Shown one piece after another: positions 56,196-64,000 of a DNA stretch of 64,000 nt; within the stretch, counting starts at the first letter, position 1, and each line of letters begins with the position of its first letter. The stretch is from Dyella nitratireducens (GTDB lineage: Bacteria > Pseudomonadota > Gammaproteobacteria > Xanthomonadales > Rhodanobacteraceae), in assembly GCF_014642835.1 (NCBI RefSeq), contig NZ_BMJA01000001.1, forward strand, positions 1,351,102-1,415,101, given 5' to 3'. The position numbers and the translations under genes are program-made. The notes beneath the pieces are model-generated. The model was not told the DNA's origin. It searched no databases and saw only the letters and a program-made list of their open reading frames with translations.

Positions 56196-57680
56196 TCAAC
56201 GTATCTGCGTCTTCTCCGACGTTTTGTTTTCGGTCGCCACAACACCGTCCATGCCGTCGTTGTCGCGCATCCAACCTCCGCCTAGCGCACGGATCAAGTC
56301 CACGCTGGCTTGCAGGCGACGGGTACGAATGGTTTCGGCATTGCGCTGGGCCGACAGTGCCGCGGTCTGCGCGGTCACCACCTCCAGGTAGTTCACGATG
56401 CCTTCGCGATAGCGATTGGTGGCAATGTTCAATGTCTGCTGTGCTGCTGCGTAAGCTTGATCTTCCTGCCTCGCCTCGATGCCGAGCTGTTGCAGCAGGG
56501 CCAGATCGTCTTCGACCTGACGAAAGGCGACCAGTACGATCTGCCGATAGTTGGCCGAGGTTTCGTCGAATACCGCATGGGCTTCACCCAGCTGGGCACG
56601 GCGCAGGCCGGCGTCAAAGATATTCAAGGTAGCCAGCGGCCCCACCGCCCAGAACCGATTGCCGACCGAGAGCAGACTGCCCATGCCGGTGTCCTGGAAA
56701 CCGAAGTTGCCCGACAGGCTCAGATCCGGGAAGAACGCCGCACGCGCCACGCCGATATCGGCATTGGCGGCGAACACGCGCCGTTCCGCGGCGGCGATAT
56801 CGGGCCGGCGCTCAAGCAAGGTAGAAGGTACGCCAACGGGCGTCGGCGGCACTTTTAGCTGGTTCTGTTCGACGGCAACGGAGAAACTCGATGCCGGCTC
56901 ACCCACCAACGCCGCGATGGCGTGCTCGGTAAGTGCGCGTTGCGCCAGCACGTCAGTCACTTGTGCCTGGGCATCATCGAGCTGCGCCTGCGCACGCGAC
57001 ACATCCATGCCGGATGCGACACCGCCGTTGTGGCGATTCTCGGTGAGCTGCAACGCTCGCTGATATGCGCTCAACGCATCCTGCAGAATGTGCACCTGAA
57101 TGTCGTAGCCGCGCAGGCGCACGTAGTTGTCAGCCAGTTGCGCCTCCAGGCTGAGCTTGGCCGCAGCGAGATCGGCCTGGGAGGCTTGCGCCAGTGCGCG
57201 TCCTGCGCTCACCTCGTTGCGGATGCGGCCCCACAAGTCGAGATCGAAATCGGCTTCGATACCAACGGTATCGCTATCGTATTCATTGGGTTGATTGCTG
57301 CCGCGCAAGGGACGATTGTTCGACTGGCGCGCACGTACCGGATTGGCCATGGCACCGATGTGCGGAAACAAACCCGCACTAAGCTGTGTTTCATAGGCGC
57401 GTGCCTGATCGTACCTGGCCAGTGCGGCGGCGAGACTCGGGTTGTCCGCGTCGAGCTTGGTTTCCAGGCCGTTCAAGCTGTCATCGCCGTATACCGTCCA
57501 CCAGCTTCCGTGCGGTTGCTGGTCGGTGGGTGTGGCGACTTTCCATGCGGTGTCCCCTTCCTTGAAGCTGGAAGGCATCGGCGGCAGGTTCGGCGCGTGA
57601 TAGGTGGGCGCCAGCGAACACCCACCTAGCATCGCAGTGGCTACAAGCGCGGCGAGCAAGCGATTAATGGGCCGACGCAC
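56196..57680 (-). CDS. RND efflux outer-membrane lipoprotein (NodT family)
   Basis: I start this at GTG 57680, which follows GGAGAAGAGCG and gives MRRPINRLLAALVATAMLGGC, a clean lipoprotein signal; upstream ATGs at 57728 or 57746 would lie inside the adaptor gene. The 494-residue product has two outer-membrane efflux domains, with LETKLDADNPSLAAALARYDQARAYE, LDLWGRIRNEVSAGRALAQASQADL and LLERRPDIAAAERRVFAANADIGVARAAFFPDLSLSG. It forms the exit duct for the permeases encoded on both sides. It overlaps the adaptor gene end by 17 bases. Confidence 0.9.
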   Translation of the reverse strand: MRRPINRLLAALVATAMLGGCSLAPTYHAPNLPPMPSSFKEGDTAWKVATPTDQQPHGSWWTVYGDDSLNGLETKLDADNPSLAAALARYDQARAYETQLSAGLFPHIGAMANPVRARQSNNRPLRGSNQPNEYDSDTVGIEADFDLDLWGRIRNEVSAGRALAQASQADLAAAKLSLEAQLADNYVRLRGYDIQVHILQDALSAYQRALQLTENRHNGGVASGMDVSRAQAQLDDAQAQVTDVLAQRALTEHAIAALVGEPASSFSVAVEQNQLKVPPTPVGVPSTLLERRPDIAAAERRVFAANADIGVARAAFFPDLSLSGNFGFQDTGMGSLLSVGNRFWAVGPLATLNIFDAGLRRAQLGEAHAVFDETSANYRQIVLVAFRQVEDDLALLQQLGIEARQEDQAYAAAQQTLNIATNRYREGIVNYLEVVTAQTAALSAQRNAETIRTRRLQASVDLIRALGGGWMRDNDGMDGVVATENKTSEKTQIR

Positions 57681-58875
57681 CGCTCTTCTCCGTATCCTGT
57701 GCGGCAAGATTCTGATCCGTGTCTGCATCGACACGCACCTTGTCACCGTCCAGCAGCGAATCCGGCGGGTTTTCGATCACGCGGTCGGCGGGAGTCAGGC
57801 CTTGGTCGATCTGCAAGGTGGTGCCCATGTCTACGGCGATGTGCACGTCGTGCAGATGCGCACGCCCGTCCGGCCCGAGCACGGCCACCTGCGGACCTTG
57901 ATCGCGGAAAATCAGCGCACTGGCCGGCACGCTGACCAGGTGCGGGTCCAGTGGCAAATCGAGCCGCACGTCGGCGTAGTCGCCGGGCTTGAGCGCACCA
58001 TCGCTGTTGTCGACGACGAATTGCGCCAGCATGCTGCCGGAGTTCTGGTTGATGGCATTGGAGTTGCCGATCAATGTGGCCTGGAAGTTGCGCCCGGGCA
58101 TTTCCGGAATGTTGAGCGCGACTTTCATGCCGGGCTTGATGCTGTCGGTATTCACTTCCGGCACCGGCACGTACAAGCGCATGCGCGTGGTGTCCGCCAC
58201 GGTGAACAGTTCCGGGCCGCTTTCATTGTTGGCCGTGATCAAATCGCCCACGTCGGTGCGACGAGCGGTCACCACACCGTCGAATGGCGCCACGATCTTC
58301 TTGAACGCCTCGAGCGCATTGAGCCGGTCGACGTCCGCTTTCGCGGCGAGCACGGTCGCCTGCGCCGCAGCGGCCTCGCCGCTCTTTTCATCGGCCTCTT
58401 GCTTGGATACCGAATCCGAGGCGAGCAGATGCTGCCAGCGCCTTGACGTGATGTTGGCAAGATTGGCATCGGCTTGCGCCTTGGCTAGCACGGCCTTGGC
58501 CTGTTCAAGCTGCTGGTCCAGTTCGGGCGTATCGATGATGGCAAGCACATCGCCCGCCTTGACCTTGTCGCCGATGTCTTTGTACCAGGCCTTTAGATAA
58601 CCACTGACGCGCGCATGGATAGGCGCGCTGTACCAGGCCTCGAGATGGCCGGGCAAAGTGATCAGGTGCTCTTTGGAAGGGTCTAAGGCGGGAGAGAGCC
58701 GCACGCTGGGAATGAGCTGCGCATCCGTCCACTGCACCAGTTGCTGGTGCTGGTGATAACGAAGGCCAAGGCCAATCGCGACCGCGAGCACCGCAAGCGT
58801 GGCAATGCCGATGCCGGCAGCCTTCAAATGTGGCGGTTTTTGCGCAACTTGCACGGGGGCTGGATTATGCGACAT
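57664..58875 (-). CDS. RND efflux periplasmic adaptor (membrane-fusion protein)
   Basis: The 403-residue protein starts at ATG 58875 (MSHNPAPVQVAQKPP), overlapping permease A by 11 bases. It has an N-terminal membrane anchor (GIGIATLAVLAVAIGLGLRY) with no lipobox. The lipoyl half is ARVSGYLKAWYKDIGDKVKAGDVLA, the helical hairpin covers about residues 105-195, and the second lipoyl half is APFDGVVTARRTDVGDL. Beta-barrel and membrane-proximal domains follow. It joins permease and outer-membrane duct. It is encoded between the two permeases, so one adaptor may serve both. Confidence 0.92.
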   Translation of the reverse strand: MSHNPAPVQVAQKPPHLKAAGIGIATLAVLAVAIGLGLRYHQHQQLVQWTDAQLIPSVRLSPALDPSKEHLITLPGHLEAWYSAPIHARVSGYLKAWYKDIGDKVKAGDVLAIIDTPELDQQLEQAKAVLAKAQADANLANITSRRWQHLLASDSVSKQEADEKSGEAAAAQATVLAAKADVDRLNALEAFKKIVAPFDGVVTARRTDVGDLITANNESGPELFTVADTTRMRLYVPVPEVNTDSIKPGMKVALNIPEMPGRNFQATLIGNSNAINQNSGSMLAQFVVDNSDGALKPGDYADVRLDLPLDPHLVSVPASALIFRDQGPQVAVLGPDGRAHLHDVHIAVDMGTTLQIDQGLTPADRVIENPPDSLLDGDKVRVDADTDQNLAAQDTEKSGASAH

Positions 58876-61800
58876 GGGGAAGTCCCGGAATGGAGTCCAA
58901 ATCAGTAGCGCGCTGTTCGCGCCCATGCACGATGCTGAAGACCACCGGCACGAACAGCAGCGTGGCGCAGGTGGCGAACAGCAAACCGCCGATCACCGCG
59001 CGGCCCAGCGGCGAGTTCTGCTCGTGCGTGATCGCCATCGGCAGCATGCCGATGATCATCGCCAGCGCCGTCATGCACACCGGACGGAAACGAGTGAAGC
59101 CTGCTTCCAATGCTGCCTTCATCGCATCGCCGTGTTCGGCCAGACGCTCACGCGCAAAGCTCACGACCAGAATCGAGTTCGCCGTCGCCACGCCCATGCA
59201 CATGATCGCGCCTGTCAGCGCCGGCACCGAGAGCGTGGTATGCGTGACAAACAGTATCCACACGATACCGGCCAGTGCTGCAGGCAACGCGGTGATGATC
59301 ACGAACGGGTCCAGCCACGATTGGAAATTCACCACGATCAGCATGTAGATCAGCACGATCGCGCCGAGCAAGCCAAACAGTAGGCCCGAGAACGCTGTAT
59401 GCATCGCGGTAACCTGGCCATACAGTCCCACAGTGGTGCCTTTCGGACGATCTTTTTCCGCTTCTTTCAGCACACGCTGGATACCGCTGGCGACTGAACC
59501 TAAATCGCGGCCCTGCGTCGATGCATAGATATCGAACGATGGCGCAATGTTGTAGTGCGTGACCACCGCAGGGGTCGACGTGCGCCGCACTTTCGCAAGC
59601 GCGCCCAGAATCTGCTGGGCACCGTTGCCCGATGCGGTGATCGGCATGCTGTCCAGTTCGGCCATCGAATCCACGTTGTATTGCGGTGTCTGCGCCACGA
59701 TGGGGTACGACACGCCATTGGATGGATTGAGCCAGAACGTCGGCGCCACCTGGGAGCTGCCAGCCAGCGTGCTGACCATGCTGTTGGTGACGTCGTGCTC
59801 GGTCACGCCCAGTTCGTCGGCGCGTATACGATCGACGTCCACGTTCAATTGCGGCGCACTGTTGGACTGCTGCAGCCGTACGTCGGCAATGCCAGGAATG
59901 CCGCGCATCTTGCGCATCAATGCCAGGGCATACGCCTCATTGGCCGCAAAGTTGCGGCCCGACACCTTCACGTCCAGTGGCGCCGGCGCACCGAAGTTGA
60001 GGATCTGGCTGGCCATGTCCGCAGGCAGGAACGAGAAAGTGGTGCCCGGGAATTGGCGCGGCAGCACTTCGCGCAACGTTTTCACGTACTCGTCGGCGGA
60101 TTCATGATCGGGTTTGAGCAGCACCTGGATGTCGCCATCCTGCGAGCCGATGGTGCCGCTGTTGCTGTACACCATATTGGTGCCGCTCAACGGCAGGCCG
60201 ATGTTGTCGATGATGTTGTCCAGATCCGTACGCGGCACGACGTTGCGGATGGCTGCTTCGATGTGATCGAACTCGGCTGCCGTATCTTCGATGCGCGTAC
60301 CCACCGGTGCACGCACGTGGATGGCGATGGCACCTGCCTCGGTGCTCGGGAAGAAATCCTGTCCAAGGAACGGCACCAGCGCAAACGATACGATCACCAC
60401 GGCAAGAAAGCCGAGTACGAACCTGCGGCGGTGGTCCAGCGCGAGCGATAGCGTGCCGTAGTAGAGATCGCGCGCTTTGGAGAAGCGATGTTCGAAGCCC
60501 TGCTGGAAGGACACCAGTACCCGGCGCAATCCGCTGCGCGGTTTTTGAAGATGCTGGTCGCCTTCGTGATGGTTGATGTAGGGATCTTCCGGATGGTCAC
60601 CTGGGGGCGGCTCCGTGAAATGCGGTTTCAGCAGGTACATCGCCATGGTGGGCACCAGTGTGCGCGACAGTACAAACGAAGACACCATCGCGAAGATCAC
60701 CGCCAACGCCATCGGCCGGAACAGGAAGCCGGCAATGCCTTGCAACAGGAACATCGGCACGAACACGATGCAGATGCACAGCAGCGACACGAAGGCGGGC
60801 GTCACGATCTGCTTGGCGCCGTCCATGATCGCCGTGAGCACGTCCTTGCCTTGCTCGAGATGCCAGTTGACGTTTTCGATAGTCACCGTGGCATCGTCGA
60901 CCAGAATGCCCACCGCAAGCGCCAAGCCGCCCAAGGTCATCACGTTGAGTGTCTGGCCAAACACGGCCAACAGCGCAATCGCCGAGAGCACCGCCAATGG
61001 AATCGATACGGCGATGATCACCGTGGAACGCCAGCTGCCCAGGAACACCAGGATCATCACGGACGTAAGCAAGGCTGCGATGATGCCCTCGCGTGCTACC
61101 GAGGCGATCGCGGCGCGCACGAACACCGATTGGTCGCCCATCAATTTAAGCTTCAGTGAGGGCGGTAGTGTTTCCTCCGCCAGCGGCAGCAGTTTGCGAA
61201 TACCGGCCACGACATCCAGCGTCGACACGTTGCCGCCCTTCAGGAACGACATCAGCACGGCGCGATGGCCATCCACACGCACCACGTTCTGCTGCGGCGG
61301 CGAGCCGTCGCGCACGTGCGCCACCTGGCCGATGGTGATGGTGGCGCCGTTCACGGTCTTGATCGGCAGATTGTTCAACTGCGCGATCGCGGAGGGACTG
61401 TCATTGAGGTTGACGGTGTATTCGTACTGGCCAATCTTGATGGTGCCTACCGGCACGATCTGGTTCTGCGTGGCTAGCGCGTTGCTGACGTCCTGGGCAG
61501 ACAGGCCCTTGGCCGCCAGCGCCTGCGGATCAAGATCGAGCATCACCTCACGGTTCTTGCCGCCGTACGGTGTGGGAATGGCCACGCCCGCCACTGACAC
61601 CAGCATCGGACGCAGGAAGTTCTGCGCAACGTCGAGGATTTTTTGTTCGGAAAGCTTGCTGCTGGACAGTGCCATCTGCAGGATCGGCACGGTCGAGGCG
61701 TTGTAGTTGATGATCTGCGGTGGCGTGATGCCCGGCGGCATCTGCTTGAGCACCGTCTGCGAGATCGAAGTCACCTGCGCGGTGGCGGTGCGGATATCCA

Positions 61801-62101
61801 CACCCGGCTGGAAGAAGATCTTCACCACGCCGATGCCGGGTAGCGATTGCGATTCGATGTGCTCGATGTCGCTGACGGTGGAAGTGAGTGAGCGCTCGTA
61901 GTAGTAGATCACGCGGCCGGACATCGCATCGGGCGAGAGGCCGGTGTAGGTCCACACCACGCTGATCACCGGAATGCCGATGTTCGGGAAGATGTCCGTC
62001 GGCGTGCGCAGCGCAGCGAGGGGGCCGGCAATCAGAATGAACAACGCAAGGACGACGAACGTATAGGGGCGCGCGAGTGCGATGCGAACCAGACCCAGCA
62101 T
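58865..62101 (-). CDS. RND efflux permease A
   Basis: This 1078-residue transporter (MLGLVRIALARPYTFVVLALF) is the first gene of a permease-adaptor-duct-permease operon. Segment 4 has GILVDDATVTIENVNW with the acidic pair, and other blocks are RVIYYYERSLTSTVSDIEHIES and GSWRSTVIIAVSIPLAVLSAIALL. It is the near-twin of permease B (same length, most positions the same). Long identical DNA stretches between the two suggest recent duplication or gene conversion. Expression is probably set by the two-component system encoded just upstream. Confidence 0.94.
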   Translation of the reverse strand: MLGLVRIALARPYTFVVLALFILIAGPLAALRTPTDIFPNIGIPVISVVWTYTGLSPDAMSGRVIYYYERSLTSTVSDIEHIESQSLPGIGVVKIFFQPGVDIRTATAQVTSISQTVLKQMPPGITPPQIINYNASTVPILQMALSSSKLSEQKILDVAQNFLRPMLVSVAGVAIPTPYGGKNREVMLDLDPQALAAKGLSAQDVSNALATQNQIVPVGTIKIGQYEYTVNLNDSPSAIAQLNNLPIKTVNGATITIGQVAHVRDGSPPQQNVVRVDGHRAVLMSFLKGGNVSTLDVVAGIRKLLPLAEETLPPSLKLKLMGDQSVFVRAAIASVAREGIIAALLTSVMILVFLGSWRSTVIIAVSIPLAVLSAIALLAVFGQTLNVMTLGGLALAVGILVDDATVTIENVNWHLEQGKDVLTAIMDGAKQIVTPAFVSLLCICIVFVPMFLLQGIAGFLFRPMALAVIFAMVSSFVLSRTLVPTMAMYLLKPHFTEPPPGDHPEDPYINHHEGDQHLQKPRSGLRRVLVSFQQGFEHRFSKARDLYYGTLSLALDHRRRFVLGFLAVVIVSFALVPFLGQDFFPSTEAGAIAIHVRAPVGTRIEDTAAEFDHIEAAIRNVVPRTDLDNIIDNIGLPLSGTNMVYSNSGTIGSQDGDIQVLLKPDHESADEYVKTLREVLPRQFPGTTFSFLPADMASQILNFGAPAPLDVKVSGRNFAANEAYALALMRKMRGIPGIADVRLQQSNSAPQLNVDVDRIRADELGVTEHDVTNSMVSTLAGSSQVAPTFWLNPSNGVSYPIVAQTPQYNVDSMAELDSMPITASGNGAQQILGALAKVRRTSTPAVVTHYNIAPSFDIYASTQGRDLGSVASGIQRVLKEAEKDRPKGTTVGLYGQVTAMHTAFSGLLFGLLGAIVLIYMLIVVNFQSWLDPFVIITALPAALAGIVWILFVTHTTLSVPALTGAIMCMGVATANSILVVSFARERLAEHGDAMKAALEAGFTRFRPVCMTALAMIIGMLPMAITHEQNSPLGRAVIGGLLFATCATLLFVPVVFSIVHGREQRATDLDSIPGLPHVA

Positions 62102-62198
62102 GCGATGGCTTCCAGCGTGCGTTGACGATGGCGCCTATTATCTTGATCGCTGCGACGCAGCACCTTTCGGGGGCATGAAGATTGTTTCATTCATGAAA

Positions 62199-62290
62199 AA
62201 AGTTTCATGAAAACTGTCATGCAACGGCAAACTTGCTCGATGCTAAAGTTTCATGAAAACTGTCATGCAACGGCAAACTTGCTCGATGCT
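62199..62290. repeat. Tandem 46-bp repeat, possible response-regulator operator
   Basis: Two exact 46-base copies (62199-62244 and 62245-62290) begin AAAGTTTCATGAAAACTGTC. Each contains the dyad TTTCATGAAA, and another CATGAA half-site lies just before (62191-62196). The pair sits between permease A (start 62101) and the kinase gene, and directly abuts repeat A8. It is in the expected promoter region of the efflux operon. Confidence 0.88.
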
Positions 62291-62363
62291 GTAGGTTGGG
62301 GTGCAAACCCCAACACCGCCGTGCTTGTCACCGCGGCATGCTGGGGTTTGCACCCCAACCTAC
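62291..62363. repeat. Palindromic repeat family A, copy A8
   Basis: The arms GTAGGTTGGGGTGCAAAC and GCTGGGGTTTGCACCCCAAC have one change. It lies directly after the tandem repeat and supplies the TAG stop of the kinase gene (62360-62362). Confidence 0.92.
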
Positions 62364-63748
62364 AGCAGGCGGCACGCCATCACCATTCGCGTACCGCCCT
62401 GCCCGCCTTCGATGCGCAGATCGAAATCATGCAGCTTGGCGATTGCCGCAACGATGCTCAGGCCCAGGCCATGGCCCGCGGCGGTATCGAGCCCACCTTC
62501 GCCCCGATAGAAGCGTTGCCATACTGCGTGGCGCTGTGCCTCAGGGATGCCGGGGCCGCTGTCCGCCACCTCGATATGCGCCATGCCGGGTTCGGCGCGC
62601 TTTGCGCTCAGAAGCACGCTACCGCCTTGCGGCGTGAACTTGATGGCATTGCTGACCAGGTTGCCGATGGCTTCGAACAGGAGATCCGGATCGGCCTGTG
62701 CAAGCAGGTCCGGATCGGCTTCCAGTACAAACCGCAAAGACTGGTCTTCGGCTAGTGGTGCGTAAAGCTCGTGCACGTGCTGCAGCGTCTGCCCCAGATC
62801 GACGGCGATGAAACCTTCGCGCCGGCGCCGGTCTTCCAGTTCGGAAATACGCAGCAGCGCGCGGAAGCGCGCAAGCACTTCGTCGATATCGCTGACGCAT
62901 TGCTCGACCAATGCCGTATGCGGATCGTCTTCCTTCATCTGCTGCTCGACGCGATACAGCTGTGAACGCAAACGCGTCAGCGGCGTGCGCAGATCGTGCG
63001 CGATGTTGTCGCACACGCCTTTGACTTCACCCATCAGACGTTCGATCTGATCGAGCATGTCGTTGACGATGGCAGCAAGGCGGTCCAATTCATCGCCACG
63101 ATTGCTGACAGGCAGGCGTCGGCGCAGATCACCCTGCATGATCACGCGGGTGGCCGATTCGATCTGCCGTATACGGCGGCGCGGTGCGCGATTGAGGATC
63201 AGGCCGCCGATCAGGCCCGGTACCAGCGTGAACGAAAGTCCCCACCCCAGCGCATGCCAGGTGATGCTGCTTACTTGCGCCGCGATACGCGTGGTGTGCG
63301 CGAGCACCAGCACCTCGCCATTCCCGAGGCGCGCAGCGATCACCGAAAGCTTCGAGGTTTTGGGTGCGAAGGGACCGCTTACTACCTGTTCGGTCGGCAG
63401 GCGCAAGGTCAGGGAATCAGGTTTGACGCCGGGTGGCATCTGCAGGATGTCGCCGTATAGCCACTTGCCATGGGCATCGAATAAACCCCAGGCGTTGTAG
63501 TTGGTTTCTTCGAGCACGACGTAGTCGTTCAACGCGACCAGCATGTGCTCTTCGTCGAGGCCGCGCAGATAGCCCACCTGCTGCCGGAGTTGTGTATCGG
63601 TACGATTTTCCAGGTAGTGCCTAGTTTCCCAGTAGATGAAACCCAGCAGCACCGTGCCCCAGATCACGAAGAACACGCCGTAGGCGAGCAGCAGGCGCGA
63701 GGTGGTGTTGCGCCAGTGGATCGACCAATTTTTGCCTGGACTAGCCAA
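62360..63748 (-). CDS. Two-component sensor histidine kinase
   Basis: This 462-residue membrane kinase has a first membrane segment (LLLAYGVFFVIWGTVLLGFIYW), a periplasmic sensor of about 125 residues, and a second membrane segment (WGLSFTLVPGLIGGLIL). HAMP-like sequence follows (IESATRVIMQGDLRRRLPVS). The phosphoacceptor box is DNIAHDLRTPLTRLRSQL, with the N-box LFEAIGNLVSNAIKF and G-boxes VADSGPGIPEAQ and GHGLGLSIV. It overlaps the response regulator stop by eight bases. By position it probably controls the RND operon at 52834-62101. Its last codon and stop lie in repeat A8. Confidence 0.93.
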   Translation of the reverse strand: MASPGKNWSIHWRNTTSRLLLAYGVFFVIWGTVLLGFIYWETRHYLENRTDTQLRQQVGYLRGLDEEHMLVALNDYVVLEETNYNAWGLFDAHGKWLYGDILQMPPGVKPDSLTLRLPTEQVVSGPFAPKTSKLSVIAARLGNGEVLVLAHTTRIAAQVSSITWHALGWGLSFTLVPGLIGGLILNRAPRRRIRQIESATRVIMQGDLRRRLPVSNRGDELDRLAAIVNDMLDQIERLMGEVKGVCDNIAHDLRTPLTRLRSQLYRVEQQMKEDDPHTALVEQCVSDIDEVLARFRALLRISELEDRRRREGFIAVDLGQTLQHVHELYAPLAEDQSLRFVLEADPDLLAQADPDLLFEAIGNLVSNAIKFTPQGGSVLLSAKRAEPGMAHIEVADSGPGIPEAQRHAVWQRFYRGEGGLDTAAGHGLGLSIVAAIAKLHDFDLRIEGGQGGTRMVMACRLL

Positions 63749-64000
63749 CGCGATATCCGGAACCGCGTACGGTGCGGATCAAAGGCGAATCGCCATCGCC
63801 ATCAACTTTGCGCCGCAGCCGTGCAATGTGTACGTCGATAAGGTTCGTGCCTGGATCGAAGCGCAGGCCCCACACGCTTTCGAATATCATCGCGCGCGTG
63901 AGCACCTGGCCCGGATAACGCATAAGGAATTCCAGCAGGCGGTATTCGGTAGGCAGCAAGGTCAATTCACGCGGTCCACGGCGCGCGGTGCGCGTGATCA
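63741..64000 (-). CDS. OmpR-family response regulator (partial, runs off right edge)
   Basis: Only the C-terminal DNA-binding domain is inside the window, and the frame is open to base 64000. GPRELTLLPTEYRLLEFLMRYPGQVLTRAMIFESVWG and NLIDVHIARLRRKVDGDGDSPLIRTVRGSGYRVG are the winged-helix motifs of the OmpR/PhoB class. The receiver domain with the phosphorylated Asp lies beyond the edge. The stop overlaps the kinase start. It would bind the control region of the efflux operon, with TTTCATGAAA as a candidate site. Confidence 0.92.
   Translation of the reverse strand, partial: ITRTARRGPRELTLLPTEYRLLEFLMRYPGQVLTRAMIFESVWGLRFDPGTNLIDVHIARLRRKVDGDGDSPLIRTVRGSGYRVG

Noticed and set aside
23957-62363. 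The recurring palindromes as a CRISPR array
   Set aside because: Copies are kilobases apart, inverted within each element, and not separated by short regular spacers; no cas gene is present.

Overview
The window is chromosomal DNA, G+C-rich over most of its length, from a gammaproteobacterium of the Lysobacterales (Xanthomonadales). It most probably belongs to the Rhodanobacteraceae (Dyella/Rhodanobacter/Luteibacter type). The pointers are an O-antigen locus anchored on metB, as in Xanthomonas; a xanB-type fused mannose-1-phosphate guanylyltransferase/isomerase; S53 proteases; FecI/FecR/TonB systems; several RND pumps; and many intergenic palindromic repeats. No tRNA, rRNA, CRISPR array, integrase or intact insertion sequence was found. 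Protein families were assigned from motifs read by eye, without database searches.

Positions 1-9650 (all minus strand) form a surface-polysaccharide locus whose sequence looks less G+C-rich than the rest. It runs from metB to an ABC-type O-antigen exporter (wzm, wzt), then a 1099-residue methyltransferase/double-glycosyltransferase fusion, then hddA-gmhA-hddC-gmhB, which make GDP-D-glycero-D-manno-heptose. On the other side of metB (plus strand) lie a sulfotransferase-like gene, rmlBACD (dTDP-L-rhamnose) and manC/xanB (GDP-mannose). Together these supply heptose, rhamnose and mannose donors plus polymerisation, modification and export functions.

Positions 15.9-26.8 kb hold secreted and envelope functions: a phosphoesterase, an S53 (sedolisin-type) protease, a FadL-type porin, and a TonB receptor/FecR/FecI unit preceded by a VirK/YbjX-family gene. 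Positions 26.8-33.3 kb hold a first RND pump (adaptor, permease, outer-membrane factor) with a divergent TetR regulator and a clear dyad operator. Positions 33.4-38.4 kb hold cyoABCD (cytochrome bo3 quinol oxidase) and a SURF1 gene.

Positions 38.8-52.8 kb hold an MFS transporter, ahpC-ahpF, a gluconokinase, an AraC regulator with a small unknown protein and a relic of a VOC (glyoxalase) gene, sppA, a MATE transporter, a DUF3667 membrane protein, and priA preceded by a palindromic pair of DnaA boxes. Positions 52.8-64 kb hold a second RND system in which two closely related permeases flank one adaptor and one outer-membrane factor. It is followed by a two-component system (kinase, and a response regulator cut by the window edge) and a 46-bp tandem repeat in the shared control region.

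Two families of palindromic repeat (eight copies of A, two of B) sit at gene ends from 24 kb onward. In at least four genes the A repeat itself supplies the TAG stop codon.
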